Source: Eisenibacter elegans DSM 3317 (lineage in GTDB: Bacteria > Bacteroidota > Bacteroidia > Cytophagales > Microscillaceae). Taken from it: a DNA stretch of 64,000 nt. This document shows, piece after piece, positions 18,236 to 27,790 of the stretch (position 1 is its first letter; every line of letters begins with the position of its first letter). Under the pieces are notes generated by a model, which was not told where the DNA came from, ran no database searches, and saw nothing but the letters and a program-made list of their open reading frames with translations. A program made the translations under genes and the position numbers. The stretch lies in assembly GCF_000430505.1 (NCBI RefSeq), contig NZ_AUMD01000012.1, positions 186,001 through 250,000 on the forward strand. Direction: 5' to 3'.

Positions 18236-18775
18236 ATGCCTATCTCTAGAGTCGCTTACCGATATGCCAAGCCCTTGTTTGATTTAGCCCAAGAAAAAGG
18301 GCAACTCGAACAAGTGTACGAGGATATGAAGCTTATCTCCAACGTATGTAAGGAGAACAAAATATTGCGCGTGGCCTTGAAAAACCCCGTTATCCGTGGG
18401 TTTAAGAAGCGCGCCGTCCTTCAGCAGTTGTTTGCCGAAAAGGTACAGCCTTTTACGCTGAACCTCTTGATGCTGATGGCCGATAAAAACCGCGCCAACG
18501 TACTCTTTGATATCAGCAAGGCTTTTGCCGAACTGTATGATATTGCGCAAAATATTCAGCAGGTGCTCGTTACAAGTGCTACCACACTTGATGAAGCCAC
18601 CCTTGCAGCCCTCCAAACCAAGCTCAGCAATGAGTTAGGCAAGCGTGTTGTGCTGACAGCCAAGGAAAACCCTGACCTCATTGGAGGTCTTATCGTTCAG
18701 ATTGGGAATACCCAAATCGACCTTTCTATCAAAAATAGTCTGCAAAGACTCACTTATCAGTTTGTTCAATCATAA
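18236..18775 (+). CDS. atpH: F0F1 ATP synthase subunit delta
   Basis: 179 residues. The start MPISRVAYRYAKPLFDLA and the C-terminal ENPDLIGGLIVQIGNTQIDLSIKNSLQRL are the two conserved ends of delta/OSCP, which links the peripheral stalk to the top of F1. A TTG four codons upstream (18224) is in frame, but the ATG at 18236 fits the family. atpA follows after 15 bases. Confidence 0.94.
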   Translation: MPISRVAYRYAKPLFDLAQEKGQLEQVYEDMKLISNVCKENKILRVALKNPVIRGFKKRAVLQQLFAEKVQPFTLNLLMLMADKNRANVLFDISKAFAELYDIAQNIQQVLVTSATTLDEATLAALQTKLSNELGKRVVLTAKENPDLIGGLIVQIGNTQIDLSIKNSLQRLTYQFVQS

Positions 18776-18790
18776 GACATTCATATAACT

Positions 18791-20401
18791 ATGGCGCAAA
18801 TCAGACCTGATGAAGTTTCGGCCATTTTGCGAGAGCAATTGTCAGGCTTCAAAACCGAAGCAGAACTTGAAGAAGTAGGTACCGTCTTGCAAATTGGCGA
18901 CGGTGTGGCGCGTGTATACGGCCTCAACAGAGTTCAAGCCGGTGAGCTAGTAGCTTTCGGCAATGGCTTGCAAGGCCTTGCTCTTAACCTTGAAGAAGAC
19001 AACGTAGGGGTGGTACTTTTGGGGGATGCTACCGGCATCAAAGAAGGCGACAGCGTGCGCCGTACCAATACCATTGCCTCTATCAAAGCTGGTGAAGGTT
19101 TGATTGGCCGTGTGGTCAATACCCTTGCCGAGCCTATCGATGGTAAAGGACCCGTACAAGGCGAAACTTTTGAGATGCCTATCGAGCGTAAAGCGCCCGG
19201 GGTAATCTACCGTCAGCCTGTAAACGAACCTTTGCAGACAGGTATCAAGTCTATCGATGCAATGATTCCTATCGGTCGTGGTCAGCGTGAGTTGATTATC
19301 GGTGACCGCCAAACCGGTAAAACTGCCGTTGCGGTAGATACCATCCTGAACCAACGCGAGTTCTTCGACCGTGGTGAGCCCGTATACTGTATCTATGTGG
19401 CTGTAGGCCAAAAAGCTTCTACCGTAGCTCAGGTAGTCAGTGTATTGCAAGAAAAAGGCGCTATGGACTATACCGTAGTGGTAGCCGCTTCTGCTTCTGA
19501 CCCCGCCCCGATGCAGTTCTTTGCTCCCTTTACCGGAGCTGCTATCGGTGAATACTTCCGCGATACAGGTCGCCCTGCCTTGGTAATTTATGATGACTTG
19601 TCGAAGCAAGCCGTTGCTTACCGCGAAGTGTCGCTCTTGTTGCGCCGCCCCCCTGGACGCGAAGCCTATCCCGGAGATGTGTTCTACCTCCATAGCCGCT
19701 TGTTGGAGCGTGCCGCCAAAATCAACGCCTCTGATACAGTAGCACAACAGATGAACGACATCCCGCCTTCGTTGCAAGGCCGTGTGAAAGGTGGTGGTTC
19801 TTTGACTGCTTTGCCCATCATCGAAACCCAAGCAGGGGACGTTTCGGCCTATATCCCGACCAACGTAATTTCAATTACCGACGGACAGATATTCCTAGAA
19901 ACCAACCTCTTCAACTCTGGTATCCGCCCTGCAATCAACGTAGGTATCTCGGTATCGCGTGTGGGTGGCTCGGCGCAAATTGGCACAATGAAAACCGTTG
20001 CCGGTACGCTCAAGCTCGACCAAGCGCAGTTCCGCGAGCTAGAGGCTTTTGCCAAATTTGGCTCTGACCTCGATGCGGCCACCAAATTGACCATCGAGCG
20101 TGGTAAGCGCAACCAAGAAATCTTGAAGCAAGGCCAATATGCCCCCTTCCCTGTAGAAGAGCAAGTAGCCATTATTTATGCTTCTACCAAAGGTTTCCTC
20201 GATAATGTGCCCGTAGAAAAAGTAGCCGAGTGTCAAGCTGAGTTCCTAAGCACACTCCGATTGAGCCATAAAAATGTACTCGAAGCCTTGCGTAGCAACC
20301 GCAAAGATGTGGTGAAAGCCCTCAAAGGCGACGAAACAGTGGCCGAAATCGAAACGCTCAAGCAAGTAGCTATTGAAACTGCCAAGCGTTTCAACGCCTA
20401 A
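18791..20401 (+). CDS. atpA: F0F1 ATP synthase subunit alpha
   Basis: 536 residues, slightly above the usual 500-515. Walker A GDRQTGKT lies at 171-178. The N-terminal beta-barrel domain ([21 protein letters not shown]), the [16 protein letters not shown] segment, and the alpha signature near [20 protein letters not shown] are all present. The subunit binds ATP at the non-catalytic sites and provides the arginine finger. It lies in the usual order between atpH and atpG. Confidence 0.97.
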   Translation: MAQIRPDEVSAILREQLSGFKTEAELEEVGTVLQIGDGVARVYGLNRVQAGELVAFGNGLQGLALNLEEDNVGVVLLGDATGIKEGDSVRRTNTIASIKAGEGLIGRVVNTLAEPIDGKGPVQGETFEMPIERKAPGVIYRQPVNEPLQTGIKSIDAMIPIGRGQRELIIGDRQTGKTAVAVDTILNQREFFDRGEPVYCIYVAVGQKASTVAQVVSVLQEKGAMDYTVVVAASASDPAPMQFFAPFTGAAIGEYFRDTGRPALVIYDDLSKQAVAYREVSLLLRRPPGREAYPGDVFYLHSRLLERAAKINASDTVAQQMNDIPPSLQGRVKGGGSLTALPIIETQAGDVSAYIPTNVISITDGQIFLETNLFNSGIRPAINVGISVSRVGGSAQIGTMKTVAGTLKLDQAQFRELEAFAKFGSDLDAATKLTIERGKRNQEILKQGQYAPFPVEEQVAIIYASTKGFLDNVPVEKVAECQAEFLSTLRLSHKNVLEALRSNRKDVVKALKGDETVAEIETLKQVAIETAKRFNA

Positions 20402-20495
20402 GCATTTGCCCCGGAGACGGTAGCCCGCCTGCCGTCTCTTTTACCCCTTGGCAGCAATGCTGTCTCTTTTACCCCTTTGAATCAATCGCCCGATT

Positions 20496-21389
20496 ATGCC
20501 TAGTCTTAAAGAGGTTCGTAATAGAATAAATTCGGTCAAATCTACCCAACAAATCACCAAAGCCATGAAGATGGTAGCGGCGGCCAAGTTGCGTAGAGCA
20601 CAGACCAATATCACGCAAATGCGCCCCTATGCTGCGATGTTGCAAAATATTTTGCAAAATCTCTCAGCGAATATGGACCAAGAGATCTTCTCTAGCCCAT
20701 ATATCCAAGAGCGCAGCCCCGATAAGGTACTTATTATTGCTATCTCCTCTGACAGAGGGCTTTGCGGTGCGTTCAACTCCAACATCATCAAGGCTACCCG
20801 CCGTCTGTTGGACGAGACCTATGCCCCCCAAGTCGCTCAAGGTCAGGTGAGCATCTTGCCTATCGGCAACAAAGTGTATGATTATTTTCGCAAGCGCGAC
20901 TACCCGCTTGTAGAGGATTACCGTGGGGTGTTACAACAGCTCAGCTTTAGCACTGTCAAAACGGCTGCCGAATATGTGCTCAAGGCTTTTGTAGCCGGTA
21001 CATATGACAAGGTCGAGATTGTATACACAGAGTTTCGCAATGTCATCACACAGGTAGTGCAGGTAGAGCAAATGCTGCCCGTAGTACCCACACAACCCGA
21101 AGAAGGCGTTGCTAACAACAGTAGTGTAGACTATATCCTAGAGCCTTCGCAAGAAGAAATCATCACAGAGTTGATTCCCAAAATCCTGAAGATGCAGCTC
21201 TACCGTGCCGTATTAGACTCCAACGCCTCGGAGTATGGCGCACGGATGACAGCCATGGACAAAGCCACCGACAACGCCGCCGCCCTGATTAAGGAGCTAC
21301 AGTTGATTTACAACCGTGCCCGTCAGGCTGCCATTACCAAAGAAATCTTGGAAATCGTGGGCGGAGCAGAAGCACTCAACGCAGAGTAA
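20496..21389 (+). CDS. atpG: F0F1 ATP synthase subunit gamma
   Basis: 297 residues. N-terminal LKEVRNRINSVKSTQQITKAMKMVAAAKLRRAQ and C-terminal SEYGARMTAMDKATDNAAALIKELQLIYNRARQAAITKEILEIVGGAEAL form the two halves of the central rotating coiled coil. DRGLCGAFNSNI is the conserved middle segment. It is the last gene of the cluster. The beta and epsilon genes do not follow; a terminator does. Confidence 0.96.
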   Translation: MPSLKEVRNRINSVKSTQQITKAMKMVAAAKLRRAQTNITQMRPYAAMLQNILQNLSANMDQEIFSSPYIQERSPDKVLIIAISSDRGLCGAFNSNIIKATRRLLDETYAPQVAQGQVSILPIGNKVYDYFRKRDYPLVEDYRGVLQQLSFSTVKTAAEYVLKAFVAGTYDKVEIVYTEFRNVITQVVQVEQMLPVVPTQPEEGVANNSSVDYILEPSQEEIITELIPKILKMQLYRAVLDSNASEYGARMTAMDKATDNAAALIKELQLIYNRARQAAITKEILEIVGGAEALNAE

Positions 21390-21436
21390 AGACCAACGCA
21401 TTGGCCTAGCCAATACACTATATCATCAATCATGAC

Positions 21437-21470
21437 AAACCTGTAGGGCATCTGCTTTGCAGGTTTTTTT
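21437..21470 (+). terminator. Terminator of the ATP synthase operon
   Basis: AAACCTG and CAGGTTT flank a 16-base loop, followed by a run of Ts, 48 bases after the atpG stop. Confidence 0.8.
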
Positions 21471-21563
21471 GATGGGAAAAACAGTTGCGGTGTTCTGACC
21501 AAACTTTTAGTTACAGATACCGTTTGATTTCTTGTTTTTCCATAGTTAAACCTCGTTATCTTT

Positions 21564-22469
21564 ATGAAACATACAATCATACTGCTTTTGGCGCTTTGCG
21601 TTGCTTGGGGGCTACAGATGCCCACACAGGCACAGTCCAAGCAGGTCGATGCTTTTGGCTTTGCCCTAGAGGTTCCCGCACACTGGGAGGTCGACCTCGA
21701 CGTAAAAGCCAACCGACTTTATCTCACAGACCCTACTAAGAGCCTTTCCGAAACCCCTATGCTCACTGTCGATGCCTATGACCAAGCCACTCTGGCCGAC
21801 CAAACTGCTATCCAAAAAGAGGTCATCAAACAGATTAGGGAGACTTATGGCAACTCATACCAATATAGCATCGCCAAAATCAAGGAACGCGCAGCGCAAA
21901 GCAGCCTCCACCAACACGGACAAGATTTTGAGGTCTGGGAGTTTGTTTCCGAAATGGAGGCCGACGGCCAATCCTTTACCTGGGTAGAGGTTTGGTATAC
22001 CTTCCACGAGCTACACCAAGAACATCTTTTTTTTACGGCCTCTGCCGACTTGGTAGCGGGCAATGCCGAAAGCCAACAAAAAGTAGCAACCCTAATGCAG
22101 ATGCTAAGCAGTACCCGCAGGCTCGACAAAACCATCGCCTATCAACAACAAACCCTCAAACCGGGTGATGCGCTAGGACAGGCGCTCAGCTTCGTGGCCG
22201 ATAAAACCACCTTGGAGCCACAAGCACAAAAAGAACTGAAAGCCTTAATCAAGTTCTTAAAAGATTACCCCCAAGTAGAGGTGCGAATTGTAGGGTATTC
22301 ACAAAAAAATGATGAAGCCAACCGCGCCTCCCTAGCGATGCAACGCGCCGAGGCAATACGGAGTGAACTGAAAAATGCGAAAATAGACGAAAACCGACTC
22401 AAAGTCGGAGCACAACAAGCCACCCGCGAGGGAATGATGGTGCAGTTGTTTGTACACCGTATTCGATAA
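21564..22469 (+). CDS. Exported protein with degenerate OmpA-like C-terminal domain
   Basis: 301 residues with signal peptide MKHTIILLLALCVAWGLQMPTQAQ (1-24). Residues about 28-180 contain a PsbP/DUF1795-like beta-rich module (FGFALEVPAHWEVDLD, FTWVEVWYTFHELHQEHLFFTASA). The C-terminal 100 residues follow the OmpA peptidoglycan-binding pattern (LSFVADKTTLEPQAQKELKALIKFLKDYPQVEVRIVGYSQ and RAEAIRSELKNAKID). The usual NxxLSxxRA motif appears as NRASLAMQRAEAI, with the spacing kept. It is likely periplasmic or anchored to the cell wall. Confidence 0.7.
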   Translation: MKHTIILLLALCVAWGLQMPTQAQSKQVDAFGFALEVPAHWEVDLDVKANRLYLTDPTKSLSETPMLTVDAYDQATLADQTAIQKEVIKQIRETYGNSYQYSIAKIKERAAQSSLHQHGQDFEVWEFVSEMEADGQSFTWVEVWYTFHELHQEHLFFTASADLVAGNAESQQKVATLMQMLSSTRRLDKTIAYQQQTLKPGDALGQALSFVADKTTLEPQAQKELKALIKFLKDYPQVEVRIVGYSQKNDEANRASLAMQRAEAIRSELKNAKIDENRLKVGAQQATREGMMVQLFVHRIR

Positions 22470-22591
22470 GTTTTTCTATGGCTTTTGTGCAACTGCTCAG
22501 TTCTTAACAGATAAGTGCTTATTCAACCAATAAATCACCCGTTTGCAAAGAGATTGTAATAGTTATGGATAAAGCCCCCGCTTTTGAAAGC

Positions 22592-22620
22592 CCCTACGTT
22601 GCCAAAAAAGCCCCGTAGGG
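22592..22620. repeat. Short inverted repeat between convergent genes
   Basis: CCCTACG and CGTAGGG, 15 bases apart, in the gap between the OmpA-like gene and purB. There is no T-run, so a terminator role is uncertain. Confidence 0.35.
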
Positions 22621-22673
22621 TATAAGCGTTAGCTTCCTTTTGTGTGGAGAGGACTATCTTTAGGTCGATGATT

Positions 22674-24017
22674 TCAAACGCCGGTATAGTTCATGGGGCT
22701 GATGGCTTTGAGTTCGGCTTTGAGAGCATCATTTAGGTCGAGGGTGTCGATGAAGTCGGCGATGGTCTCTTGAGTAATGGCCTGATGGGTACGCGTCAGC
22801 GCCTTGAGGGTTTCGTAGGGGTTGGGGAAGCCCTCTCGGCGCAAGATGGTCTGAATGGCCTCTGCTACAACGGCCCAGTTTTGGGCTAAGTCGGCCTCAA
22901 TGGCGGTCTGGTTCAGTTCTAGCTTGCCCAACCCTTTGAGGCAGGAGCGCATCGCCAGTACGGTGTGTGCCATCGGCACCCCCAAGTTGCGCAAGACAGT
23001 GGAGTCGGTCAGGTCGCGTTGTAGGCGAGAGATGGGCAACTTACTCGAAAGATGATGCCAGAGCACATTGGCTACACCGAGGTTGCCTTCGGCATTTTCA
23101 AAATCGATGGGGTTGACCTTGTGCGGCATTGCAGACGAACCAACCTCCCCAGCCTTGATTTTTTGTTTGAAATAATTCATCGACACATACTGCCACACAT
23201 CGCGGCAGAGATCAATCAAGATGGTATTGATACGGCTCAGCGCATCGCTATAAGCTGCCAGATGGTCGTAGTGCTCGATTTGGGTGGTGGTGCGGCTGCG
23301 TTTGAGGCCAAGCTGCTCGGCGAGAAAGCCTTCGGCAAAGCCCACCCAGTCGATATGAGGATAGGCTACATGATGGGCATTGAAGTTTCCGGTAGCGCCG
23401 CCAAACTTTCCGGCAAACGGGATTTGTGTCAACAGCCCCAACTGCTCTTCTAGTCGCTCTACAAATACCATCAGCTCCTTGCCAAGGCGCGTAGGCGAAG
23501 CCGGTTGGCCGTGGGTGCGTGCCAGCATCGGTATTGCCTCCCACTGCTGCGCCAGTGTAGCCAGCTTTTGGGTCAGCTCCTCAAGCAAGGGCAGGTATAC
23601 TTGCTCGGTGGCGTGGCGCAGCGACATCGGGATGGCCGTGTTGTTTACGTCCTGAGAAGTCAGGCCAAAGTGAATCCATTCACTATAAGCCCCCAACTCA
23701 AGGCGCTCCATCGCTTCTTTGATAAAATACTCTACGGCTTTGACATCGTGGTTGGTTGTGGCCTCAATTTCTTTGATGCGGAGCGCATCTTTTATCTCAA
23801 AATTTTGATATATTTGGCGTAACATCGGCACTTTGCCGGCGGGGAAGTCTGCCAAAGGTGGGAGCGGAATTTGGCACAAAGCCAAGAAGTACTCTACCTC
23901 TACCCACACACGGTAGCGAATCAGCCCGTACTCTGAAAAGAAAGGACTAAGCGCCTCTACTTGGGTACGGTAGCGCCCATCGATGGGCGAAATGGCCTGA
24001 AGGCTGTCAAGTTGCAT
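22674..24017 (-). CDS. purB: Adenylosuccinate lyase
   Basis: 447 residues. It splits adenylosuccinate and SAICAR in purine synthesis. The fumarase-superfamily signature GSSAMPHKVNPIDFENAEGNLG contains the catalytic serines at about 294-295, close to Ser295 of the E. coli enzyme. TSQDVNNTAIPMSLRHA and ARTHGQPASPTRLGKEL, with the catalytic His, are also intact. Length and motif form match the E. coli-type branch more than the shorter Bacillus type. It is a single-gene unit. Confidence 0.96.
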   Translation of the reverse strand: MQLDSLQAISPIDGRYRTQVEALSPFFSEYGLIRYRVWVEVEYFLALCQIPLPPLADFPAGKVPMLRQIYQNFEIKDALRIKEIEATTNHDVKAVEYFIKEAMERLELGAYSEWIHFGLTSQDVNNTAIPMSLRHATEQVYLPLLEELTQKLATLAQQWEAIPMLARTHGQPASPTRLGKELMVFVERLEEQLGLLTQIPFAGKFGGATGNFNAHHVAYPHIDWVGFAEGFLAEQLGLKRSRTTTQIEHYDHLAAYSDALSRINTILIDLCRDVWQYVSMNYFKQKIKAGEVGSSAMPHKVNPIDFENAEGNLGVANVLWHHLSSKLPISRLQRDLTDSTVLRNLGVPMAHTVLAMRSCLKGLGKLELNQTAIEADLAQNWAVVAEAIQTILRREGFPNPYETLKALTRTHQAITQETIADFIDTLDLNDALKAELKAISPMNYTGV

Positions 24018-24381
24018 CCGATTTTTGTTTAAATGGCGATATTTGATTTAACTAAAACAACAATACTTGCTTACATCTCCAAAGCTCGGCTCAAATTTGG
24101 CTTAGTTTTTGGCTTTGTAATTTTACCAAGGCAGTAGCGCTCCATCACTCCGAGGTATCTTCACCCCAAAGGCCGGTGGTGTGTAGTGTGTATTGTTCTA
24201 AAAAATCTTAACTTACGGCAAAATTACCAAAATTGAGCACCAAAGCCTAGTCTTTTGTAAGTTGGCTTACCATCAAAAACCTTATAAAAGTCCTTTTGGG
24301 TATCAGAACTGATTAAACACAGCCCTGCCCCTCTAACCCCTAGGAGTAGGATACTCGCAGATTTAACCGCACGAAGCAGAT
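24018..24381. other. Divergent intergenic region, no gene seen
   Basis: 364 bases between the starts of purB (minus) and the receptor gene (plus). It must hold both promoters, but I find no clear TAnnTTTG box with a paired TTTG. No frame or strong hairpin is visible. Confidence 0.4.
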
Positions 24382-26592
24382 ATGGCGAACAAAGAAAAAC
24401 GTTCTCAGACGATTCGGAATAGATTGGTAGCCTTGTTGCTGTTTATGTCTTTCATCACAATCAACTACTTTGTGATGATTAACTACTACGACGGCACCTT
24501 GCACGAAATACAGTATGTGGTCGATATTTCGAACAAAAACGCAGCTCATGCCTACGAAATAGCCCTGCACGCCCAGTATATGAAACAAGGCGACGACCAG
24601 CGCCGCGTAGCTCTTCGCCAAGCCATTGAGGCGCACGAAGCTGGGCTGGTAATCTTGCGCAAGGGTAGCCCCAAGACCTCCAAGGCTCCGGCTGCGGTCA
24701 GTTCTAGTATTGACATTACGGAGCGGCTTTGGTACAAGTACCGCCAAAAAGCCGACATCCTTGTCAATGAGCCGCTGATGCTCGAAAACCGCGAGATGAA
24801 CCCTCAAGTAGAAGATGCGGCCAACTATATTCTCAAAAATGTAGAGAATATGGTTGAACAAGACCGCGCTCTTACGGCTGCCTACATTGCCTATTACGAA
24901 AATTTTCAAGATACTCGTACCTTCTCTTTGTGGGCTATCTTGGTGGCCAACCTCTTGTTGTTGGCCTTGGGCTTTACCTACATCAACTTCAACATTGTAC
25001 GGCCTATCAGCAAAATCTCACGGATTAATGAGATTGTGTCCAGCGGCGATTTTCGCCAACGTATCCGCTATGATGCCGATGACGAGCTAGGGCGGGTAGC
25101 CATTGCCATCAACGCCCTTTTTGAAAACCTCGAAAAAGCAACGGACTTTATCCTGGCTATCGGTGAGGGGAAGCTGGATATAGAATACAAGCTCAGCGGC
25201 GAAAATGGCCAAGAAGTCAAACAAGACCGCCTCACTACAGCGCTCATCGATATGCGTAACAAAATGAGCGTAGTGGCCGAGCAAGACCGCCAGCGTAGCT
25301 GGGTATCGGAAGGCTTGGCGACCTTTGCCGACATCTTGCGCAAGGATATTGATGATGATGACTTCAACTATCGTATCATTGCCAATTTAGTAAAGTATCT
25401 GGAGGCCAACCAGGGCGCTATATTCATCATCAATGATGACAACGAGGCCGAAACCTATCTCGAAATGGTCGCTACATATGCCTATGGCAAGAAGAAATTT
25501 GTAGAGCGCAAAATCGAAAAAGGGGAAGGCCTTGTGGGTGAAGTATACCAAGAAGGGCAGACTGTCTACATCCGAGAAGTACCTCAAAGCTATATCAGTA
25601 TCACCTCGGGCTTGGGCGACGCTACCCCCAGCAGCCTGCTGATTGTGCCGCTCAAAATCAATAATGAAGTGTATGGAGTGGTAGAGCTGGCCTCCTTTGA
25701 GCCTTTTCACACCTATCAAATAGAGTTTGTGGAGAAACTTAGCGAAAGTATTGCTACGACCTTCTCCTCTGTAAAAACCAATGTGCGTACCCAAAAGCTA
25801 CTCTTTGAATCGGTACAGTTGAGTGAGCAAATGCGTGCGCAAGAAGAAGAAATGCGCCAAAACTTGGAAGAACTAGTTTCGACTCAAGAGGAAGTAGAGC
25901 GCAAAAATCAACTCATTGAGGAGCAAAAAGCCGAACTACAAAAGCAGCTCGATGAGCAAACGCAGCTCATCGTTGATTTGCGCAACCGCGAAGCTGAGCT
26001 GCGCGAAGAGCTACAACGCCAACAAGAGGAACGAAGCCTCCTTGAAAAAGCACTGACCGAACAGCAAGATCAGCAAAGTGATGTCCACCAACAGCTCCAA
26101 GACAAAGATGAGCAGGTGCGGCGCAGTGTAGAGGAGTTTGACAAAATCAAGGCCGAACTCGCCCAACGCGTACAACAGCTCGAACAACAAATCCAACTGG
26201 AACAGAAAAATAAAAAACAGCTCGAAGAGCGCATCCGACACTACGAAGATAGCGCCAAAACACTGCAAGAAACCTTGCAGAAAGTGCAAAACGGAGAAAA
26301 CTCTAAGGTGAAAGAAATCTTGGATAATCAGAAGCAAACCGTAGAGCGCCTCATTGCCAACTATCGACAACGGGAAGAGAAATACAGCAAACAAATCGCT
26401 GAAAAAGAAGTAGAAGTAAGTGAAAACAAACAAATGGTAGAAAGCGAACGAGACCGTGCCCTGATTTTGCTCGAAGGCCAAAAAACAGCCATGATTAAAG
26501 TCTCTATGAGGCTGGCCGAAGACATCGAACGCCTCCGACAAGAGGTGGCCGAAAAAGACCGTATCATCGCACAACTCAAACAAAGCTTATAA
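24382..26592 (+). CDS. Membrane receptor with HAMP and GAF domains and a long coiled coil, no output enzyme
   Basis: 736 residues. Domains in order: TM1 at about 14-34; a helical extracellular part (HAYEIALHAQYMKQGDDQRRVALRQ...) resembling four-helix-bundle sensors; TM2 at about 181-201; HAMP from VRPISKISRINEIVSSGDFRQRI with DDELGRVAIAINALFENLEKAT; a GAF domain at about 320-460 (ANQGAIFIINDDNEAETYLEMVATYAYG, EGLVGEVYQEGQTVYI, SLLIVPLKINNEVYGVVELASFE); and a coiled coil of about 260 residues to the end. No kinase, cyclase, methyl-accepting or phosphatase domain is present. It must signal through a partner, possibly the STAS-like protein encoded 37 bases downstream. Confidence 0.85.
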   Translation: MANKEKRSQTIRNRLVALLLFMSFITINYFVMINYYDGTLHEIQYVVDISNKNAAHAYEIALHAQYMKQGDDQRRVALRQAIEAHEAGLVILRKGSPKTSKAPAAVSSSIDITERLWYKYRQKADILVNEPLMLENREMNPQVEDAANYILKNVENMVEQDRALTAAYIAYYENFQDTRTFSLWAILVANLLLLALGFTYINFNIVRPISKISRINEIVSSGDFRQRIRYDADDELGRVAIAINALFENLEKATDFILAIGEGKLDIEYKLSGENGQEVKQDRLTTALIDMRNKMSVVAEQDRQRSWVSEGLATFADILRKDIDDDDFNYRIIANLVKYLEANQGAIFIINDDNEAETYLEMVATYAYGKKKFVERKIEKGEGLVGEVYQEGQTVYIREVPQSYISITSGLGDATPSSLLIVPLKINNEVYGVVELASFEPFHTYQIEFVEKLSESIATTFSSVKTNVRTQKLLFESVQLSEQMRAQEEEMRQNLEELVSTQEEVERKNQLIEEQKAELQKQLDEQTQLIVDLRNREAELREELQRQQEERSLLEKALTEQQDQQSDVHQQLQDKDEQVRRSVEEFDKIKAELAQRVQQLEQQIQLEQKNKKQLEERIRHYEDSAKTLQETLQKVQNGENSKVKEILDNQKQTVERLIANYRQREEKYSKQIAEKEVEVSENKQMVESERDRALILLEGQKTAMIKVSMRLAEDIERLRQEVAEKDRIIAQLKQSL

Positions 26593-26629
26593 CCTCTACT
26601 GCCCGCGTATTATTTTAGCCTATTCTCGT

Positions 26630-27025
26630 ATGAAGCACCACGAAACAGAAGCACTTATTGTTCAGACTCCACAAGACTTGGCCTGTGTGCAATGTTCTTG
26701 GATGTCCAAGTATGTCATAAGTGTTGAGTACCGCGAAGCGCTAGAACACGCCCTCCAAGCTTTGACAAACTCCGGCTCGCCAACACTACTCGTTGATGCC
26801 AGAAATCTCGGTGCCTTGAGTGATGAGACCCTAAAGTGGACAATCGAGGCACTACTGCCTCGGCTCAAAGATGCCGGCTGCAAACAGCTCTATTTTGTAG
26901 AGCCAAAAGATGTTTTTGGACGTATTTCGCTCCAAGAAATTGTACCACATATCAACCCAAGGGTTTTTAAAACGCGCAACTTTAGCTCTTTAGAGGAGGC
27001 GCACGAGTGGATTAAAAAAAACTAA
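26630..27025 (+). CDS. STAS/SpoIIAA-like domain protein
   Basis: 131 residues with an alpha/beta pattern like the SpoIIAA-like (STAS) fold: strand (LACVQCSWM), helix (YREALEHALQALTNSG), strand (TLLVDARNLGAL), helix (TLKWTIEALLPRLKDAG), strand (QLYFVEPKDVFG), final helix (SLEEAHEWIKKN). The DARNLGALSDE stretch sits where STAS proteins carry the regulatory Ser/Thr loop; a Ser follows two residues later. It is 37 bases after the receptor gene and 35 bases before the next gene, so the three are likely one operon. A role as the relay partner of the receptor is inference. Confidence 0.65.
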   Translation: MKHHETEALIVQTPQDLACVQCSWMSKYVISVEYREALEHALQALTNSGSPTLLVDARNLGALSDETLKWTIEALLPRLKDAGCKQLYFVEPKDVFGRISLQEIVPHINPRVFKTRNFSSLEEAHEWIKKN

Positions 27026-27060
27026 GCACAGCTCCTTTTTATCATTTGCCCGAACTTGCC

Positions 27061-27570
27061 ATGTTGCCAAACGACCTACTCATACAGCCCGTATTCATAG
27101 GCGCTTTTGTTGAAGGATTTGAGGAATTCAAGCCTATTGTACAAAATTTGTGGCCGGAGCTGAACCAGATACCGCTCCAAGCGCTAACTTATGAGCAATG
27201 GGCTTCGGGGCTGAGCTTACTAGAGCAAAAACTCAACGGAGAGGCTATTTTTATGGCTGCCGCAGCTGCTGCCCAACGCCTCTGCCCTGAGTATTTCAAA
27301 AAACAATGGCCTGATACTGCCCGCCAACTCAATAGTACCTTTGCCCAGCAATGGCACGGCGCCCCTAAAGCATTTTTTGAGATAACAGTGATTGATACCC
27401 AAACTTTCATCAAAAACAGACGTAACTACCCTCCCTCGTTCTTCGCCGGCTTTTGGAGTGGTGTCGCCCAAGCATTTGAAAACCAGCAAGATAACACCAA
27501 AGCACTGTTGCTCTCCGATATTCCGCTATTATATTCCAACGACCTACACGTTACTTGGGTAAGCGCCTAA
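27061..27570 (+). CDS. Uncharacterised protein of the receptor/STAS operon
   Basis: 169 residues from the ATG at 27061. No family recognised. The protein is soluble, rich in Ala, Gln and aromatic residues, with helical N-terminal half (LPNDLLIQPVFIGAFVEGFEEFKPIVQNLW; GEAIFMAAAAAAQRLCPEYFKKQWP) and a likely strand pair near FFEITVIDTQTF. The N-terminal pattern loosely recalls small helical sensor domains such as those in Myxococcus signalling proteins, but I cannot support an assignment. Its place behind the STAS-like gene suggests work in the same pathway. Confidence 0.55.
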   Translation: MLPNDLLIQPVFIGAFVEGFEEFKPIVQNLWPELNQIPLQALTYEQWASGLSLLEQKLNGEAIFMAAAAAAQRLCPEYFKKQWPDTARQLNSTFAQQWHGAPKAFFEITVIDTQTFIKNRRNYPPSFFAGFWSGVAQAFENQQDNTKALLLSDIPLLYSNDLHVTWVSA

Positions 27571-27790
27571 TATACTCACCAAAACCATTTTTTTGATACC
27601 TTCATCCCACAAAACTTAAAACTCCGACAAAGAGACTTATGCACGGGGAAGGATTGGTGTCTGCATATAAATACTTGATGTCTAGGTTGTAGAGAATCAG
27701 CTTTCCAAATTTTATAAGGAAGTTGACAAACTCACGTGAAAGTAGTAACTTGTTTTGAAAATGCCAGATGGGTTGAAGAAATTACTATAT

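Noticed and set aside
18947-19831. 294-codon minus-strand frame opposite atpA
   Set aside because: Antisense shadow caused by codon bias of atpA; no family features.
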